From Oscillatoriales cyanobacterium USR001 (GTDB lineage: Bacteria > Cyanobacteriota > Cyanobacteriia > Cyanobacteriales > Microcoleaceae): DNA of 64,000 nucleotides. Under the pieces are notes generated by a model. The model was not told the DNA's origin. It made no database searches and saw only the letters and a program-made list of their open reading frames with translations. The stretch lies in NCBI GenBank assembly GCA_001698425.1, contig MBRE01000044.1, forward strand, positions 1-64,000, written 5' to 3'. Positions 18,295 to 26,870 of this stretch are shown in pieces. The position numbers were made by a program, and so were the translations under genes. Within the stretch, counting starts at the first letter, position 1; every line of letters begins with the position of its first letter.

Positions 18295-19185
18295 ATGTCG
18301 GAGTCCCGGCGGCTACTAACAGCACCTAAAGAGTTTTTGAGCCCTCCGGGCGACTTTAATCCCACACTGCTACTGTTTTTAAGTGCAGTTGCGGTTCTAG
18401 GGATGTCTAATGTTGGTTATTGGTATTGGGAGTGGCCTGATTGGTGCTGTTTTTTTCTGAATGTACTTGCCTTACACATGGCAGGGACGGTTATACATGA
18501 TGCGTCTCACAATTCGGCGCATCGCGATCGCATAGTTAATGCTCTTTTGGGACATGGTAGTGCCTTAATGTTAGGCTTTGCTTTCCCCGTATTTACACGA
18601 GTGCATATTCAACATCACGCTCATGTGAATGACCCCGATAACGATCCCGATCATTTTGTTTCCACTGGCGGACCATTGTGGTTAATTGCTGCGCGTTTTT
18701 TTTACCACGAAATTTTCTTCTTTAAGCGTCGCCTTTGGCGAAAATTTGAGCTTTGGGAATGGTTTTTTAGCCGTTTGTTTGTGGTAGCAATCGTTTATTT
18801 TGCCAATCAAAATGGTCATTTGGATTACATCCTAAATTTTTGGTTTTCGCCGGCTTTAGTGGTAGGATTGGCATTAGGTTTATTTTTTGATTATTTGCCG
18901 CACCGTCCTTTTCAGGAACGCGATCGCTGGAAAAATGCCAGGATTTACCCCAGTCCAATTTTAAATATCTTGATTTTGGGACAAAACTATCATCTCATTC
19001 ATCATTTGTGGCCTTCAATCCCCTGGTATAATTACAAGCCAGCCTATGAAGCAGTTAAGCCGCTTTTAGATGAGAAAGGTTCGCCTCAAACTCTGGGAAT
19101 ATTAGGAGGAAAAAAAGACTTTTGGAGTTTTATATACGATATTTTTCTGGGGATTCGGTTACATCACGGCAAAGTATCTGACTAA
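18295..19185 (+). CDS. crtR: Beta-carotene hydroxylase (CrtR type)
   Basis: CrtR is the cyanobacterial desaturase-like di-iron hydroxylase that makes zeaxanthin from beta-carotene in the membranes. The 296 residues carry the histidine boxes HDASHNSAH (about 70-78), HIQHHAHVN (about 104-112) and NYHLIHHLWPSIPWY (about 233-247). They also carry the family block DYLPHRPFQERDRWKNARIY. Several transmembrane stretches flank them. Length and sequence fit CrtR better than the related CrtW ketolase. A MITE A copy follows directly. Confidence 0.93.
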   Translation: MSESRRLLTAPKEFLSPPGDFNPTLLLFLSAVAVLGMSNVGYWYWEWPDWCCFFLNVLALHMAGTVIHDASHNSAHRDRIVNALLGHGSALMLGFAFPVFTRVHIQHHAHVNDPDNDPDHFVSTGGPLWLIAARFFYHEIFFFKRRLWRKFELWEWFFSRLFVVAIVYFANQNGHLDYILNFWFSPALVVGLALGLFFDYLPHRPFQERDRWKNARIYPSPILNILILGQNYHLIHHLWPSIPWYNYKPAYEAVKPLLDEKGSPQTLGILGGKKDFWSFIYDIFLGIRLHHGKVSD

Positions 19186-19270
19186 GGAATAGAAATTAAA
19201 TAATTCCCTTGTTCGTAGTAAGCGCTTTAGCGCGCTTGGCGCTTACTACGAACCAGTTCTTAATTTCTAA
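19184..19270. mobile_element. MITE-like repeat A, copy 3
   Basis: Starts GGAATAGAAATTAAATAA. The core is GTAGTAAGCGCTTTAGCGCG with mirror GCGCTTACTAC. The right end TTAATTTCTA lacks the final bases. ACTAA flanks both sides. It lies between the convergent crtR and PEP-CTERM genes. Confidence 0.78.
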
Positions 19271-19663
19271 CTAAACTTCTGAAGAATTTTTACTCATCTT
19301 AGAAGCAGTCTTTTTCTTCCACCAACCACCAAAAGCGATCGCTAAACTCGCCCCAGCAATTGTTGTGGGCTCCGGTACTGGTTCCCCAGAGGGTCCCCCA
19401 CCATTAGTATCCCCTGGTGTAGCACCTTTTCCAGTATTACCATTGTTTGTCCCACCGATACCAGCTTGCGTTCCATTAGGATTGCAATTATTCAAAACAT
19501 TTGCCATTGTTGGCACTTGATTACTATTAGCTGGTGATGCTTCATTGCCATTCAACGTTGAAGCATAAGGAGTGCTGACAGTTACAGCTTTTGCCGGACT
19601 AATTTGATTAGAACACGCGATTAAAGTTGCTACTATGAGGCTGAATTTTTGGTAGATATTCAT
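19271..19663 (-). CDS. Small PEP-CTERM anchored secreted protein
   Basis: The frame is open from 19750, but the first part is translated repeat C sequence. The start ATG at 19663 gives 130 residues with a signal peptide (MNIYQKFSLIVATLIACSNQ). A Asn/Gly/Thr-rich low-complexity region and a textbook PEP-CTERM tail follow: VPEPTTIAGASLAIAFGGWW, then KKK. Such proteins are exported and sorted by exosortase; none is visible in this window. Function of the mature part is unknown. It is next to the M50 peptidase on the same strand, separated by repeat C copy 1. Confidence 0.78.
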   Translation of the reverse strand: MNIYQKFSLIVATLIACSNQISPAKAVTVSTPYASTLNGNEASPANSNQVPTMANVLNNCNPNGTQAGIGGTNNGNTGKGATPGDTNGGGPSGEPVPEPTTIAGASLAIAFGGWWKKKTASKMSKNSSEV

Positions 19664-19689
19664 GGGTTTTGTGTCCTGATTACAAGAGG

Positions 19690-19811
19690 TTATGCCAATT
19701 CCTCGATCTAAAGCTATAGATTTGACCCCCCTGTAGTCCCCCCTTGGCAAGGGGGGACGGCGAAGCCGGGGGGTAGAAATTTGTAGTCATAGCTTCAAGA
19801 ATTGGTGTTAA
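19690..19811. mobile_element. MITE-like repeat C, copy 1
   Basis: About 120 bp beginning GCCAATTCCTCGATCT and ending CAAGAATTGGT, with inner CCCCCCTTGGCAAGGGGGG. A second copy in the same orientation lies at 21409-21518, so the M50 gene is flanked by direct copies. The terminal ACCAATTC/GAATTGGT inverted repeat is short. Confidence 0.75.
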
Positions 19812-21334
19812 TTACCAAACAAATGAAACTGGGTTAAATCAATTCCTGCGGGAAAATGTTGCAGCCACATTGCATAAACCCAAGATAATAAACAGGTGAA
19901 AATCCAGATGGTATAAGCAATAGTTAAAGGGGCGTAAGCCGCTAAAATCCACTGCTGATCTGGGTTTTCCCAACTCTCTTCTCGCTTCCACAAATCGGCA
20001 TAAAATTGAAAGGATCTTTCTCGCAAGTGGTTAATACCTGTGAGAGCAACTAACAAATAATAGCCGTCAAATTTGTTGAGAGGATTGAGGTTAAAAGCCA
20101 CAGTTAGTAAAGCCGCAGTCATTAGTAAATAACTGGCATTGTGTAAGGCGGGGTTAGACTTAGAAAAAATCCATAGCCAGACAGCAAAAGCCCAAATTAC
20201 TAATTGTACAATTAAGCCTGCTCCTACTACTAAAGCTCGTTGTTTTCGTCTGACTAAACTATATTGATCTGTTGTGTTTGTGTAACCTCCTGGTATGAGA
20301 AAAATAAACAGTAACCCGATTTCTGGAACGGTTCCGCCATAATGTTTGAGGGTGAATGCGTGACCGAGTTCGTGGAGAAATACGACTAACATTATTAATA
20401 AGCCAAATGTTAATAATGTGTGGTTTCCTCCAGTTTTCCAGACTTGTTGGTGGGAAGTCATTATGCCGTCAGCAAAGGCTAACCAGACGGAGATTGAAGC
20501 GGTGATAAATGCTGTGAGAAAAAAGCCGAATTGCCATGTCCAAATCCAGCTAAGTTTATCAATTTGTTTCGAGAGAAACTTATCTGGATTGCAGAGAGGA
20601 ATCTGGAATGAGAGAATTTTGAGGAGATTAAATTTATTAGGTGGTTTTTGGGCTTTAGTTCCTTCTAGCATTCCCGCTTGGGCTAGACTTTGTAACAATT
20701 CTTGCAGTTGTTCTAGGCTAATATCGGCTAGATTTGCTAGTTCGATTAGGGGTTTATGACCGAGTTGGGAGATGAGTCTTTTGTCAAAGTCATCGAATTG
20801 AAAGAAAGTTTGTTCTTCGGCGTTGCGAAGTATCCAGTAACCGTCTTCTGTTTCTATCCATTCGACGGTATCTTTGAGGCTGATTCCTGATTTTTTCTGT
20901 GTGGAATTGGGGTTAGGAGTTTCTGGTTTTGCTGATTCTGTTGCGGTGGGTAAGGGTGGATTTATGGGGAGGGTTTGATTTTTATTGGGATTGGGTTTTG
21001 TGATTTCTGGTGTGATTTCTGGGAGGGTGTCAATTATTTTTAAAGTGAGTAGTTTTTCTAGTAGTTTGGCTACTAGGTTGGAGGGGATAGATGTGCCGAA
21101 GCGCGATCGACAGCGGTTGAGGATTTGTCTGGCGGTGTATTGGCCATTAAAGTGTTTAATAGCGTAGCCTTCTAGGGCATCAAATTGATAGCGACGGTTG
21201 CCTATTTTAGCTTGTAAAATGAGTTGACCATTGGTTTCAATTCGATCGTCTAATTGCCAGTCGGTGCTGAGATCGGGACAGGGTTGATTCGGGTTGTCGG
21301 TGGAGATTGGTTCAGTTTGGTTACTGGAAAGCAT
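19808..21334 (-). CDS. M50 (site-2-protease-like) zinc peptidase with PqqD-like N-terminal domains
   Basis: I chose ATG 21334, because the upstream extension runs towards repeat C. The protein has two PqqD/winged-helix-like segments (about 40-110 and 160-225, the second containing GYWILRNAEEQTFFQFDDFD). A polytopic membrane part follows. The zinc motif HELGH is in VFLHELGHAFTLKHYGG, and the third ligand is in NPLNKFDGYY, so the active site is complete. Family members are intramembrane or export-associated peptidases found with secreted peptides and HlyD-like adaptors. It is divergent from the S8 peptidase gene, suggesting joint regulation. Exact substrate unknown. Confidence 0.85.
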   Translation of the reverse strand: MLSSNQTEPISTDNPNQPCPDLSTDWQLDDRIETNGQLILQAKIGNRRYQFDALEGYAIKHFNGQYTARQILNRCRSRFGTSIPSNLVAKLLEKLLTLKIIDTLPEITPEITKPNPNKNQTLPINPPLPTATESAKPETPNPNSTQKKSGISLKDTVEWIETEDGYWILRNAEEQTFFQFDDFDKRLISQLGHKPLIELANLADISLEQLQELLQSLAQAGMLEGTKAQKPPNKFNLLKILSFQIPLCNPDKFLSKQIDKLSWIWTWQFGFFLTAFITASISVWLAFADGIMTSHQQVWKTGGNHTLLTFGLLIMLVVFLHELGHAFTLKHYGGTVPEIGLLFIFLIPGGYTNTTDQYSLVRRKQRALVVGAGLIVQLVIWAFAVWLWIFSKSNPALHNASYLLMTAALLTVAFNLNPLNKFDGYYLLVALTGINHLRERSFQFYADLWKREESWENPDQQWILAAYAPLTIAYTIWIFTCLLSWVYAMWLQHFPAGIDLTQFHLFGN

Positions 21335-21408
21335 AGGTTTTGGTGGGCGATCGCCAATATACAGGTGTTGACTGAATTTGTGGTGGACAATGCCCACCTG
21401 ATACCAAT

Positions 21409-21518
21409 TCCTCGATCTACAGCTACAGATTTGACCCCCCTGTAGTCCCCCCTTGCCAAGGGGGGACGGCGAAGCCGGGGGTAGAGATTTGTAGTTATTA
21501 GTTTCAAGAATTGGTATG
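21409..21518. mobile_element. MITE-like repeat C, copy 2
   Basis: Same orientation and nearly the same sequence as copy 1. It starts ACCAATTCCTCGATCT, contains CCCCCCTTGCCAAGGGGGG and ends CAAGAATTGGT. TGA occurs on both flanks. It sits in the divergent promoter region between the M50 and S8 genes. Confidence 0.75.
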
Positions 21519-21644
21519 ACACGGTTATCAACTAGGTTATGTGAAAAATCCCAGGTTTAACCAAGATTTTTTAGTTATGTGAGCAAGTCTAGCACGCCTT
21601 CTCAGAGAATGAAAGTCTTTTATATTAAGAATCGTTAACTAATT

Positions 21645-21669
21645 TTGAGAAATGTTAAATATTTCTCAA
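21645..21669. promoter_or_regulatory. Inverted repeat upstream of the S8 peptidase gene
   Basis: TTGAGAAAT (21645-21653) and ATTTCTCAA (21661-21669) form a perfect 9-bp dyad with a 7-nt centre, about 100 bp before the S8 start. It is a candidate operator for the divergent S8/M50 pair. Inference only. Confidence 0.4.
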
Positions 21670-21767
21670 GGCCTTGCGCTTTTTGCTTATTTGTGTGAAA
21701 TTGGTTTTAAGCGATCGCAGATTCGATCGCAGTAACCCAACCGAAAAATCAGCAAAATTACCTAGAT

Positions 21768-24464
21768 GTGGTGGTATCTATGGATTTAAAGTTTTTGAGT
21801 AAAAAGCGCAATCAAGCTCAAGGTTTTAGCAAAACGCCGAAAAATCAACGTTGGCCAAGGGCAACATTTCCTCTGGAGGATATTAAAACTCCTTTAGTGA
21901 TTGGTGGTCAAGATTTCGAGCCGTTAAAGGATTTGAATGAGTTTTTCAGTTCATTTTCTCTGCCTCATCTGGATCTTCCTCATATATCTGAGATACTTCA
22001 GGCCGGTGTTTGTCCCTTGCCAACTCAGCCTGGTGCTCCCACTGCGCCCTTTGATGGCACTCTCCAACCGCCGCAAATTGGTTACACTGGCGGGGGAGTT
22101 GTGCCGCCAGTGCCGGGGCCAAATGTCGGGGGGGCAATTAGCACATTACCGCCGCCAGTGACGTTGCCGATCGATCCACAAAGCAATACACCACCATCTA
22201 CTGCTAATAACGGCACTCAAACTGATGCTAATACAGTGCAAGGAGTTGTTAGTAAAATCCAGAATGAAATCGAACCACAATTAGCAGATTTGCTGAAAGG
22301 ATTTGAGAGTAAAGCTAAAGAATTTAGCCTGAATCCTCAGCAAGCAATTGTTGATCCAGATCCGGCAACAGAAGCGCAAGCTAATAAGGAATTAGATGCT
22401 TTAATTGCTGATTTGGAAAACAGTATTAAAGACTTACAATCCGATCCTTATGGTGATGTAGGAGCCCAAGGTAGTCAGTACAATTTCCCCAAGGAAGATC
22501 AGCCTTTAGTCGGGGTGATTGACACTGGTTTTAACAAAAATCAGCGGGATATTAATCTCGATCGGATTACTGTTGGTAGCGATCGCATTGATGGAGACAA
22601 AGATCCCTTCTTAGATGGGAATCACCTCGATACCGATCATGGTCAAACTATCTTAGAAATCATCGCTGGTAGCCAAAACAATAATATCGGCATTGACGGC
22701 GTTAATGATGATGCGCCATTATGGTTAGGGCGTGCTGTTGGATCGGGAAATTGGGCGGCTTCTTTGCGAGAATTTGTAGATGCAGCAAAAGCATCCAAAC
22801 AACCGAATGCCATTGTTAATCTCAGCTTTGATTTAACTGAGGTGAAAAATGGCAAAGTTGTAACTCGCAGTCAGTTTACTCAAGCAGAAATAGAGGCAAT
22901 TAAATACGCCCGCGCTAATAATGTGCTGATCGTTGCTGCTTCTGGAAATCAAGGCGCAGAAGCCATGTCAGCATTAGGTAAAGCCTCGCAAACCTTTGAC
23001 AATATTATTACCGTTGGCGCTACGGATGCTAATGGGAATTTGGCTGACTATTCCAACTATGGTGCGGGTTTGGATTTAGTTGCCTATGGCGGAATAATGG
23101 ATGAAGCTTCAATCGCTAATCTGTCTGGAAATGCCGATCCAAACCAAGGTTTAACCTCTCAAGAACAGCAACTTTTAGCTAAGTTAGCCGATCCTGGTGC
23201 AAATTTACCACTCCTCAGCGATGCCGACCAAAAATCAGCTTGGGCAGCCGCAGAAAAAGCACTCAAAAATGCTTTAAGCGAAATTAATCAGGGTAGTAAT
23301 AATACGGTTGAAGCCCAAGAAATTGTCGGAACTTCTATTGCAGCGGCGAAGGTATCGGGGGCTGCTTCTCAAGTTTGGGCAGCGAATCCTAAGCTAAGTT
23401 TTGCTGAAGTAAAAGCGATCCTGAAAAAGAGTGCGATCGATCTTGGTACTCCTGGTTGGGATGTGCAAACTGGCGCTGGTTTACTCAATCTTTCTGATGC
23501 CGTTGCGATGGCAAAATCGCCGCCGACATCATTACAAACTGCTTTCAGTAGTTTAACTGGATTAGGCGATATTTTCAGTGGAGAAGGTAGTCCCAATGAG
23601 CGGCCAGCACGAGGATTCTGGAGACGAGTATTCCGAGGTGTTGGAAGAGTCTTTAACAAAGTAGTAGGCTTTGTGAATAAAGTCTCAAATGTTGTTACCA
23701 AAGTCTTTAATTTTGTCAACAAAGTTAAAGACATTTTTACCAAAGTTTCTGGAATTTTCAAAACAATTGGAAGTGCCTTTAAGTGGATATCCAATAAATT
23801 TTTCTGTTTGCCAATCTTAGGCAAAATTGGAGTTGTTTTCGGAGGTGTAGCTTTGGTAGCTGGTGCGATTGGTGGTTTAGTTTGGTGGTTGCGTAATCGT
23901 AATAAACCGCAACCACAACCTCAACCAGAACCGCAACCACAAGCACCTCCAATTCCTGCTGAAATTCAAGCACTTAAAGCAGTTTGGCCAGGTTTACCAG
24001 TTGTCTTAAAATCTGCTTTGAAAAATGGCATTACCAGTGCTTACGGGAAACCATTATTTAGCGGCGATCCAGATGGTATTTTGCCCCTGATGTCAACTCT
24101 AGCTGGTATCAATCCATCACTGTCAACTCAATCTCCAACTCTTTCTAGCTGGTTGTTAGATGGAATACCACCACAGTTGCAACCTTTATTACCTGTATTA
24201 CAAGGAACCGCAACATCACCAGCATTACCTCCCAATGTTGCTACTACTTGGAACAATTTAAACCCCACTCAAAAACAAGAAATTTTGAAGTTTTTACCCG
24301 GTGGTGTTCCTTCTAAATACCACCCGCTATTTGATGGTACTGATCCTGATGGCATTATCTCCATTTTAAATGCTGTAAGTGGACTTTCAGCTCAAGCTCA
24401 GAGTGCTATTTCACCATTCTTACCCGGTGGTGTTCCCGCTCAATATCAAAGTTTTTTTCCATAG
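21768..24464 (+). CDS. S8 (subtilisin-like) peptidase with C-terminal amphipathic/membrane region; frame broken at 24451
   Basis: The start may be GTG 21768 or ATG 21780. After a Pro/Gly-rich N-terminal part lies a complete S8 domain: Asp in GVIDTGFN (about 249), His in DTDHGQTI (about 286) and Ser in EIVGTSIAAAKVSGA (about 525). Then come a long Phe/Val/Lys amphipathic helix (FNKVVGFVNKVSNVVTKVFN), one transmembrane helix (VVFGGVALVAGAIGGLVWWL), a PQPQPQ linker and FLPGGVP repeats. The frame stops at 24464, just after a T7 run, yet an open frame continues (see next entry). It may release or present a C-terminal cargo. No classical signal peptide. Confidence 0.85.
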   Translation: MVVSMDLKFLSKKRNQAQGFSKTPKNQRWPRATFPLEDIKTPLVIGGQDFEPLKDLNEFFSSFSLPHLDLPHISEILQAGVCPLPTQPGAPTAPFDGTLQPPQIGYTGGGVVPPVPGPNVGGAISTLPPPVTLPIDPQSNTPPSTANNGTQTDANTVQGVVSKIQNEIEPQLADLLKGFESKAKEFSLNPQQAIVDPDPATEAQANKELDALIADLENSIKDLQSDPYGDVGAQGSQYNFPKEDQPLVGVIDTGFNKNQRDINLDRITVGSDRIDGDKDPFLDGNHLDTDHGQTILEIIAGSQNNNIGIDGVNDDAPLWLGRAVGSGNWAASLREFVDAAKASKQPNAIVNLSFDLTEVKNGKVVTRSQFTQAEIEAIKYARANNVLIVAASGNQGAEAMSALGKASQTFDNIITVGATDANGNLADYSNYGAGLDLVAYGGIMDEASIANLSGNADPNQGLTSQEQQLLAKLADPGANLPLLSDADQKSAWAAAEKALKNALSEINQGSNNTVEAQEIVGTSIAAAKVSGAASQVWAANPKLSFAEVKAILKKSAIDLGTPGWDVQTGAGLLNLSDAVAMAKSPPTSLQTAFSSLTGLGDIFSGEGSPNERPARGFWRRVFRGVGRVFNKVVGFVNKVSNVVTKVFNFVNKVKDIFTKVSGIFKTIGSAFKWISNKFFCLPILGKIGVVFGGVALVAGAIGGLVWWLRNRNKPQPQPQPEPQPQAPPIPAEIQALKAVWPGLPVVLKSALKNGITSAYGKPLFSGDPDGILPLMSTLAGINPSLSTQSPTLSSWLLDGIPPQLQPLLPVLQGTATSPALPPNVATTWNNLNPTQKQEILKFLPGGVPSKYHPLFDGTDPDGIISILNAVSGLSAQAQSAISPFLPGGVPAQYQSFFP

Positions 24465-24955
24465 GGCAAGCTGAGTGGCAAACTCTGATTGCTGCTAAAC
24501 AAAACCAGATTCAAGCCACTCAGTCTGTTGCCCAAAATTACCAAGACCAAATCAATGAAATCCAAGTATTAATTAATCAGCTTGAACAGGAAAGAATAGC
24601 GGCACAAAACGCGGCTAATTACTGGAATAGCCAGATTTACACTTGGGGAATTGTGAGGTATAATTACGGAGTTGTTGGCTACAATCGTGGCGGATGTGGT
24701 AGATTAGAGCCTGTTTATGGATGGGTTCCCGTCTATGGCACGGTTTATAATCCACAGGCAGAAGCGAACCGAAATGCTGCACAATCGGCGGCTAATACTG
24801 CTGCTCAATACAGAGATACAGCTATCCAACAATTGCAGCAATTGAAGGCTAATTTGCAACCTCAAATTACTGCAAATCAGCAGCAGATAGCAACGCAACA
24901 GCAACAACTTCAATCGTTGATTCAGCAGCAACAAATGGTATCTAGCAATCCTTGA
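24465..24955 (+). CDS. Frameshifted continuation of the S8 peptidase gene
   Basis: One extra T in the T7 run at 24451-24457 would join the S8 frame (ending QYQSFF) to an open frame of 163 codons. That frame reads SIGQAEWQTLIAAKQNQIQA and continues with Gln/Ala-rich coiled coil, a Gly/Tyr/Val-rich patch (YNYGVVGYNRGG) and a final Gln-rich coil. No start codon or ribosome site precedes it, and its only ATG-like start would cut a helix. It is therefore best read as the natural C-terminus of the S8 protein. A real mutation, transcript slippage or a sequence error are all possible. Confidence 0.65.
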
Positions 24956-24964
24956 AAATTAAGG

Positions 24965-25006
24965 GCGATCGCTTTTTTGGAATAGGAAGGCGATCGCTCT
25001 TTTTTC
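24965..25006 (+). terminator. HIP1-based hairpin with T-run after the S8 gene
   Basis: Two GCGATCGC palindromes 17 nt apart can pair, and the second is followed by TCTTTTTT. Similar arrangements follow at about 26113-26152 and 27601-27640, after the immunity-like gene and its truncated copy. Probable intrinsic terminator. Confidence 0.45.
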
Positions 25007-25075
25007 ACCTCACACATTGATCAAATTAGTTGTTTCTTTCATCATTTTTTCTAACAATATCGGAGGGCTTTTATC

Positions 25076-25231
25076 ATGGAATACTTGCTTATTGTCAATC
25101 GTTTCATCCCTAAATCTGCCACAAGATTAACAGCAGGTTTAGCCAGCACTGCGATCGCGATCGCGGCAAACCTGTGCCTGTAAACCCCCGTCCAAGCTGC
25201 CTCCTTAACCCTTGATAAACTTAAATCTAAT
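25076..25231 (+). pseudogene. Remnant of a secreted-protein gene (signal peptide with internal stop)
   Basis: Behind a GGAGGG ribosome site, ATG 25076 opens a 35-codon frame that looks like a signal peptide (SATRLTAGLASTAIAIAANL). A TAA at 25181 interrupts it, but the same frame continues TPVQAASLTLDKLKSN. That includes the VQAAS cleavage-site pattern typical of cyanobacterial secreted proteins. The remainder is lost. Forty-four bases of it (25115-25158) recur exactly at 26728-26771. Confidence 0.6.
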
Positions 25232-25289
25232 TAAGAGAATGAAACAGCCGCGCATCCCATCCCTACCAAAAACCCAACGTCCCTAACCC

Positions 25290-25610
25290 ATGCCATCAGG
25301 TAACATCCTAACTGCCGCCGATGTCATCAATCTACTCATCAGTGGGATCGACAAAACCACCCTAGAAAACGAACTCACCGCCTCAGCTTGGATATCCACC
25401 CCAGCTAGAGGTGGCTCAAAAAGCGGTGGGGGTAAAATCTGGACTAGCCCAAACAATCAATCTAGCGTCAGAATAATGACTAAACCTGATGGTTCATCCT
25501 ATACCCGCGTTTACAATGGCCCCGGAGGTGGCGCACCCGGAGAACAACCCCTAAACGCATTAGGAAAACCTGGAACTCGTGCAGAAACCCACTTTATTCT
25601 ACTTCCCTAA
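25290..25610 (+). CDS. Toxin-like small protein (polymorphic-toxin C-terminal domain type, tentative)
   Basis: The 106-residue protein has a helical N-terminus (ILTAADVINLLISGIDKTTL). Its compact C-terminal domain reads GGGKIWTSPNNQSSVRIM, then YTRVYN, PLNALGKPG and ETHFILLP. A basic VRIM strand, an Asn-containing turn and a final E-T-H-F strand resemble, by eye, small RNase domains at the tips of contact-dependent and other polymorphic toxins. I cannot confirm a family. It is followed after 19 bp by an acidic protein that would fit an immunity partner, and it sits downstream of the large S8 protein. It has its own ATG, with a stop codon just upstream. Confidence 0.55.
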   Translation: MPSGNILTAADVINLLISGIDKTTLENELTASAWISTPARGGSKSGGGKIWTSPNNQSSVRIMTKPDGSSYTRVYNGPGGGAPGEQPLNALGKPGTRAETHFILLP

Positions 25611-25629
25611 TCTCACCCCAAAACCCACT

Positions 25630-26055
25630 ATGAACTTTGAAGAAATTTGGCAACAATACGACTTTACCGAAGCAGAATTACTCTCAATGGGATGGCAATT
25701 TCCCTATAATTACATCCTCAATCTTAACTACTACTGGGAACTCAATCCCACTAACACTAATTCTGAAATTGCCACCACCGAGCAACCCCTAAAACTGATC
25801 CTAAAATCCTGTATTCGGCTTGATATACAACTCAAATCAAATCCTAACGAATTAGAGCAAATCCCGGCTAATCTTGGCACAATTATCGGGTGGGGTAAAG
25901 TGACTCCTTCCCCTTGGTTAGAAAACCTCTCCCTTTCCCCTGATGAATGGCTGCATCTATTTTTTGATATCGGTGGAAACAACAAAATTGAAGCGCTTTG
26001 TCAGTCGATAGTAATTGAACAATTAGCCAAAAAATCCTTAGCACTGATTTTGTAA
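25630..26055 (+). CDS. Acidic hypothetical protein, possible immunity partner
   Basis: The frame opens at 25579, but ATG 25630 (MNFEEIWQQYDFTEAELLSM) is the sensible start, giving 141 residues. It is acidic, without signal peptide, with an alpha/beta pattern and DEWLHLFFDIGG near the end. It is unlike any family I can name. It directly follows the toxin-like gene. Part of it (25666-25820) is repeated at 27415-27569, as often seen for immunity genes with orphan copies. The immunity role is inference. Confidence 0.6.
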   Translation: MNFEEIWQQYDFTEAELLSMGWQFPYNYILNLNYYWELNPTNTNSEIATTEQPLKLILKSCIRLDIQLKSNPNELEQIPANLGTIIGWGKVTPSPWLENLSLSPDEWLHLFFDIGGNNKIEALCQSIVIEQLAKKSLALIL

Positions 26056-26158
26056 TCAGTCAAGAAACTAAGGCCTCAAATATTATCCCTAGTCAAAGTG
26101 TGAAATGGGAAGGGCGATCGCTTTTTTGGGATGGGAAGGGCGATCGCTCTTTCTCCAC

Positions 26159-26335
26159 CTAAGAAACCTGCTTTAATCGCTTGAGACGTTGTTCTCTAAT
26201 ATTACGTTCTAACATTTCAATCACCTCTTGTAACTCCAAACCAGCTAACTCCATATCTTGACAAGCACGATGGGCCTTCGCGAGAGTCTGCTTTACCTGT
26301 TGTGGATCGGGCAAAAAGGGTGTTTCATTCATCAT
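26159..26335 (-). CDS. Small helical hypothetical protein
   Basis: ATG 26335 overlaps the stop of the upstream gene as ATGA, so translation is coupled; this start gives 58 residues (MMNETPFLPDPQQVKQTLAK). The product is a charged helix pair rich in Glu, Gln, Leu and Arg (EVIEMLERNIREQRLKRLKQ). The family is unknown to me. Confidence 0.6.
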   Translation of the reverse strand: MMNETPFLPDPQQVKQTLAKAHRACQDMELAGLELQEVIEMLERNIREQRLKRLKQVS

Positions 26336-26673
26336 AAATTCCAATCCGCTTTAATTTCTTGTGTACTACGTTCCAAGGCGGGAACCCTGCTAGAGATACT
26401 AACAATTCTATCATCCAATAATGTTAACAGATCGGGAGTAGCCCTGGGCTGTGACTCTGCAATCCGCATTTGTAAGATAGACAGTTGAGAAAATCGTTGT
26501 TTAGCTTGCTCGGCGATTTCAGTCAGTTGCTCCAATGCGCCCAATGTCCTCTCCGTCTCTCCAAAACGCTCCAATAAGTCTAACTCAGTAGCCTTAGCTT
26601 CATCCACAATATCTAATAATCGTTGTTTAAAATCCCAAATAATTGCGCGACGCTCTGGGGGTAATTTTGCCAT
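26332..26673 (-). CDS. Helical hypothetical protein, 113 residues
   Basis: An all-helical, highly charged protein (AKLPPERRAIIWDFKQRLLD at the N-terminus) with coiled-coil character. It is translationally coupled to the following small gene by a 4-base overlap. The pair is transcribed against the surrounding genes. No known function; a two-gene regulatory or toxin-antitoxin-like unit is conceivable but unsupported. Confidence 0.6.
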   Translation of the reverse strand: MAKLPPERRAIIWDFKQRLLDIVDEAKATELDLLERFGETERTLGALEQLTEIAEQAKQRFSQLSILQMRIAESQPRATPDLLTLLDDRIVSISSRVPALERSTQEIKADWNL

Positions 26674-26727
26674 CTTGCGATCGTGAATTAGTAACAGTAG
26701 GTATTATAGAGATAAAGTGTCCTCAAT

Positions 26728-26771
26728 CTGCCACAAGATTAACAGCAGGTTTAGCCAGCACTGCGATCGCA
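26728..26771 (+). repeat. 44-bp duplicate of the signal-peptide remnant
   Basis: Identical to 25115-25158, inside the decayed secreted-protein gene. Here it has no start codon or ribosome site and is a bare fragment. It indicates local segmental duplication. Confidence 0.8.
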
Positions 26772-26870
26772 TTTTATGTATTTCTTTTTCTTAAATCAGA
26801 GCGATCGCTCTTTCCTGTGTGCCAGATGCCAAATGTGTCATAATTTAAGATACAGTAACTCAAAGGATCA

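Noticed and set aside
18295..19185. CrtW-type ketolase
   Set aside because: The sequence pattern (TAPKEFL-PP start, DYLPHRPFQERDRWKNARIY) fits the CrtR hydroxylase rather than CrtW.
24653..24955. Separate 100-residue gene starting at the apparent MRYNYG start
   Set aside because: The codon is GTG within a continuous open frame from 24465 and lacks a ribosome site; the frame fits better as the continuation of the S8 gene.
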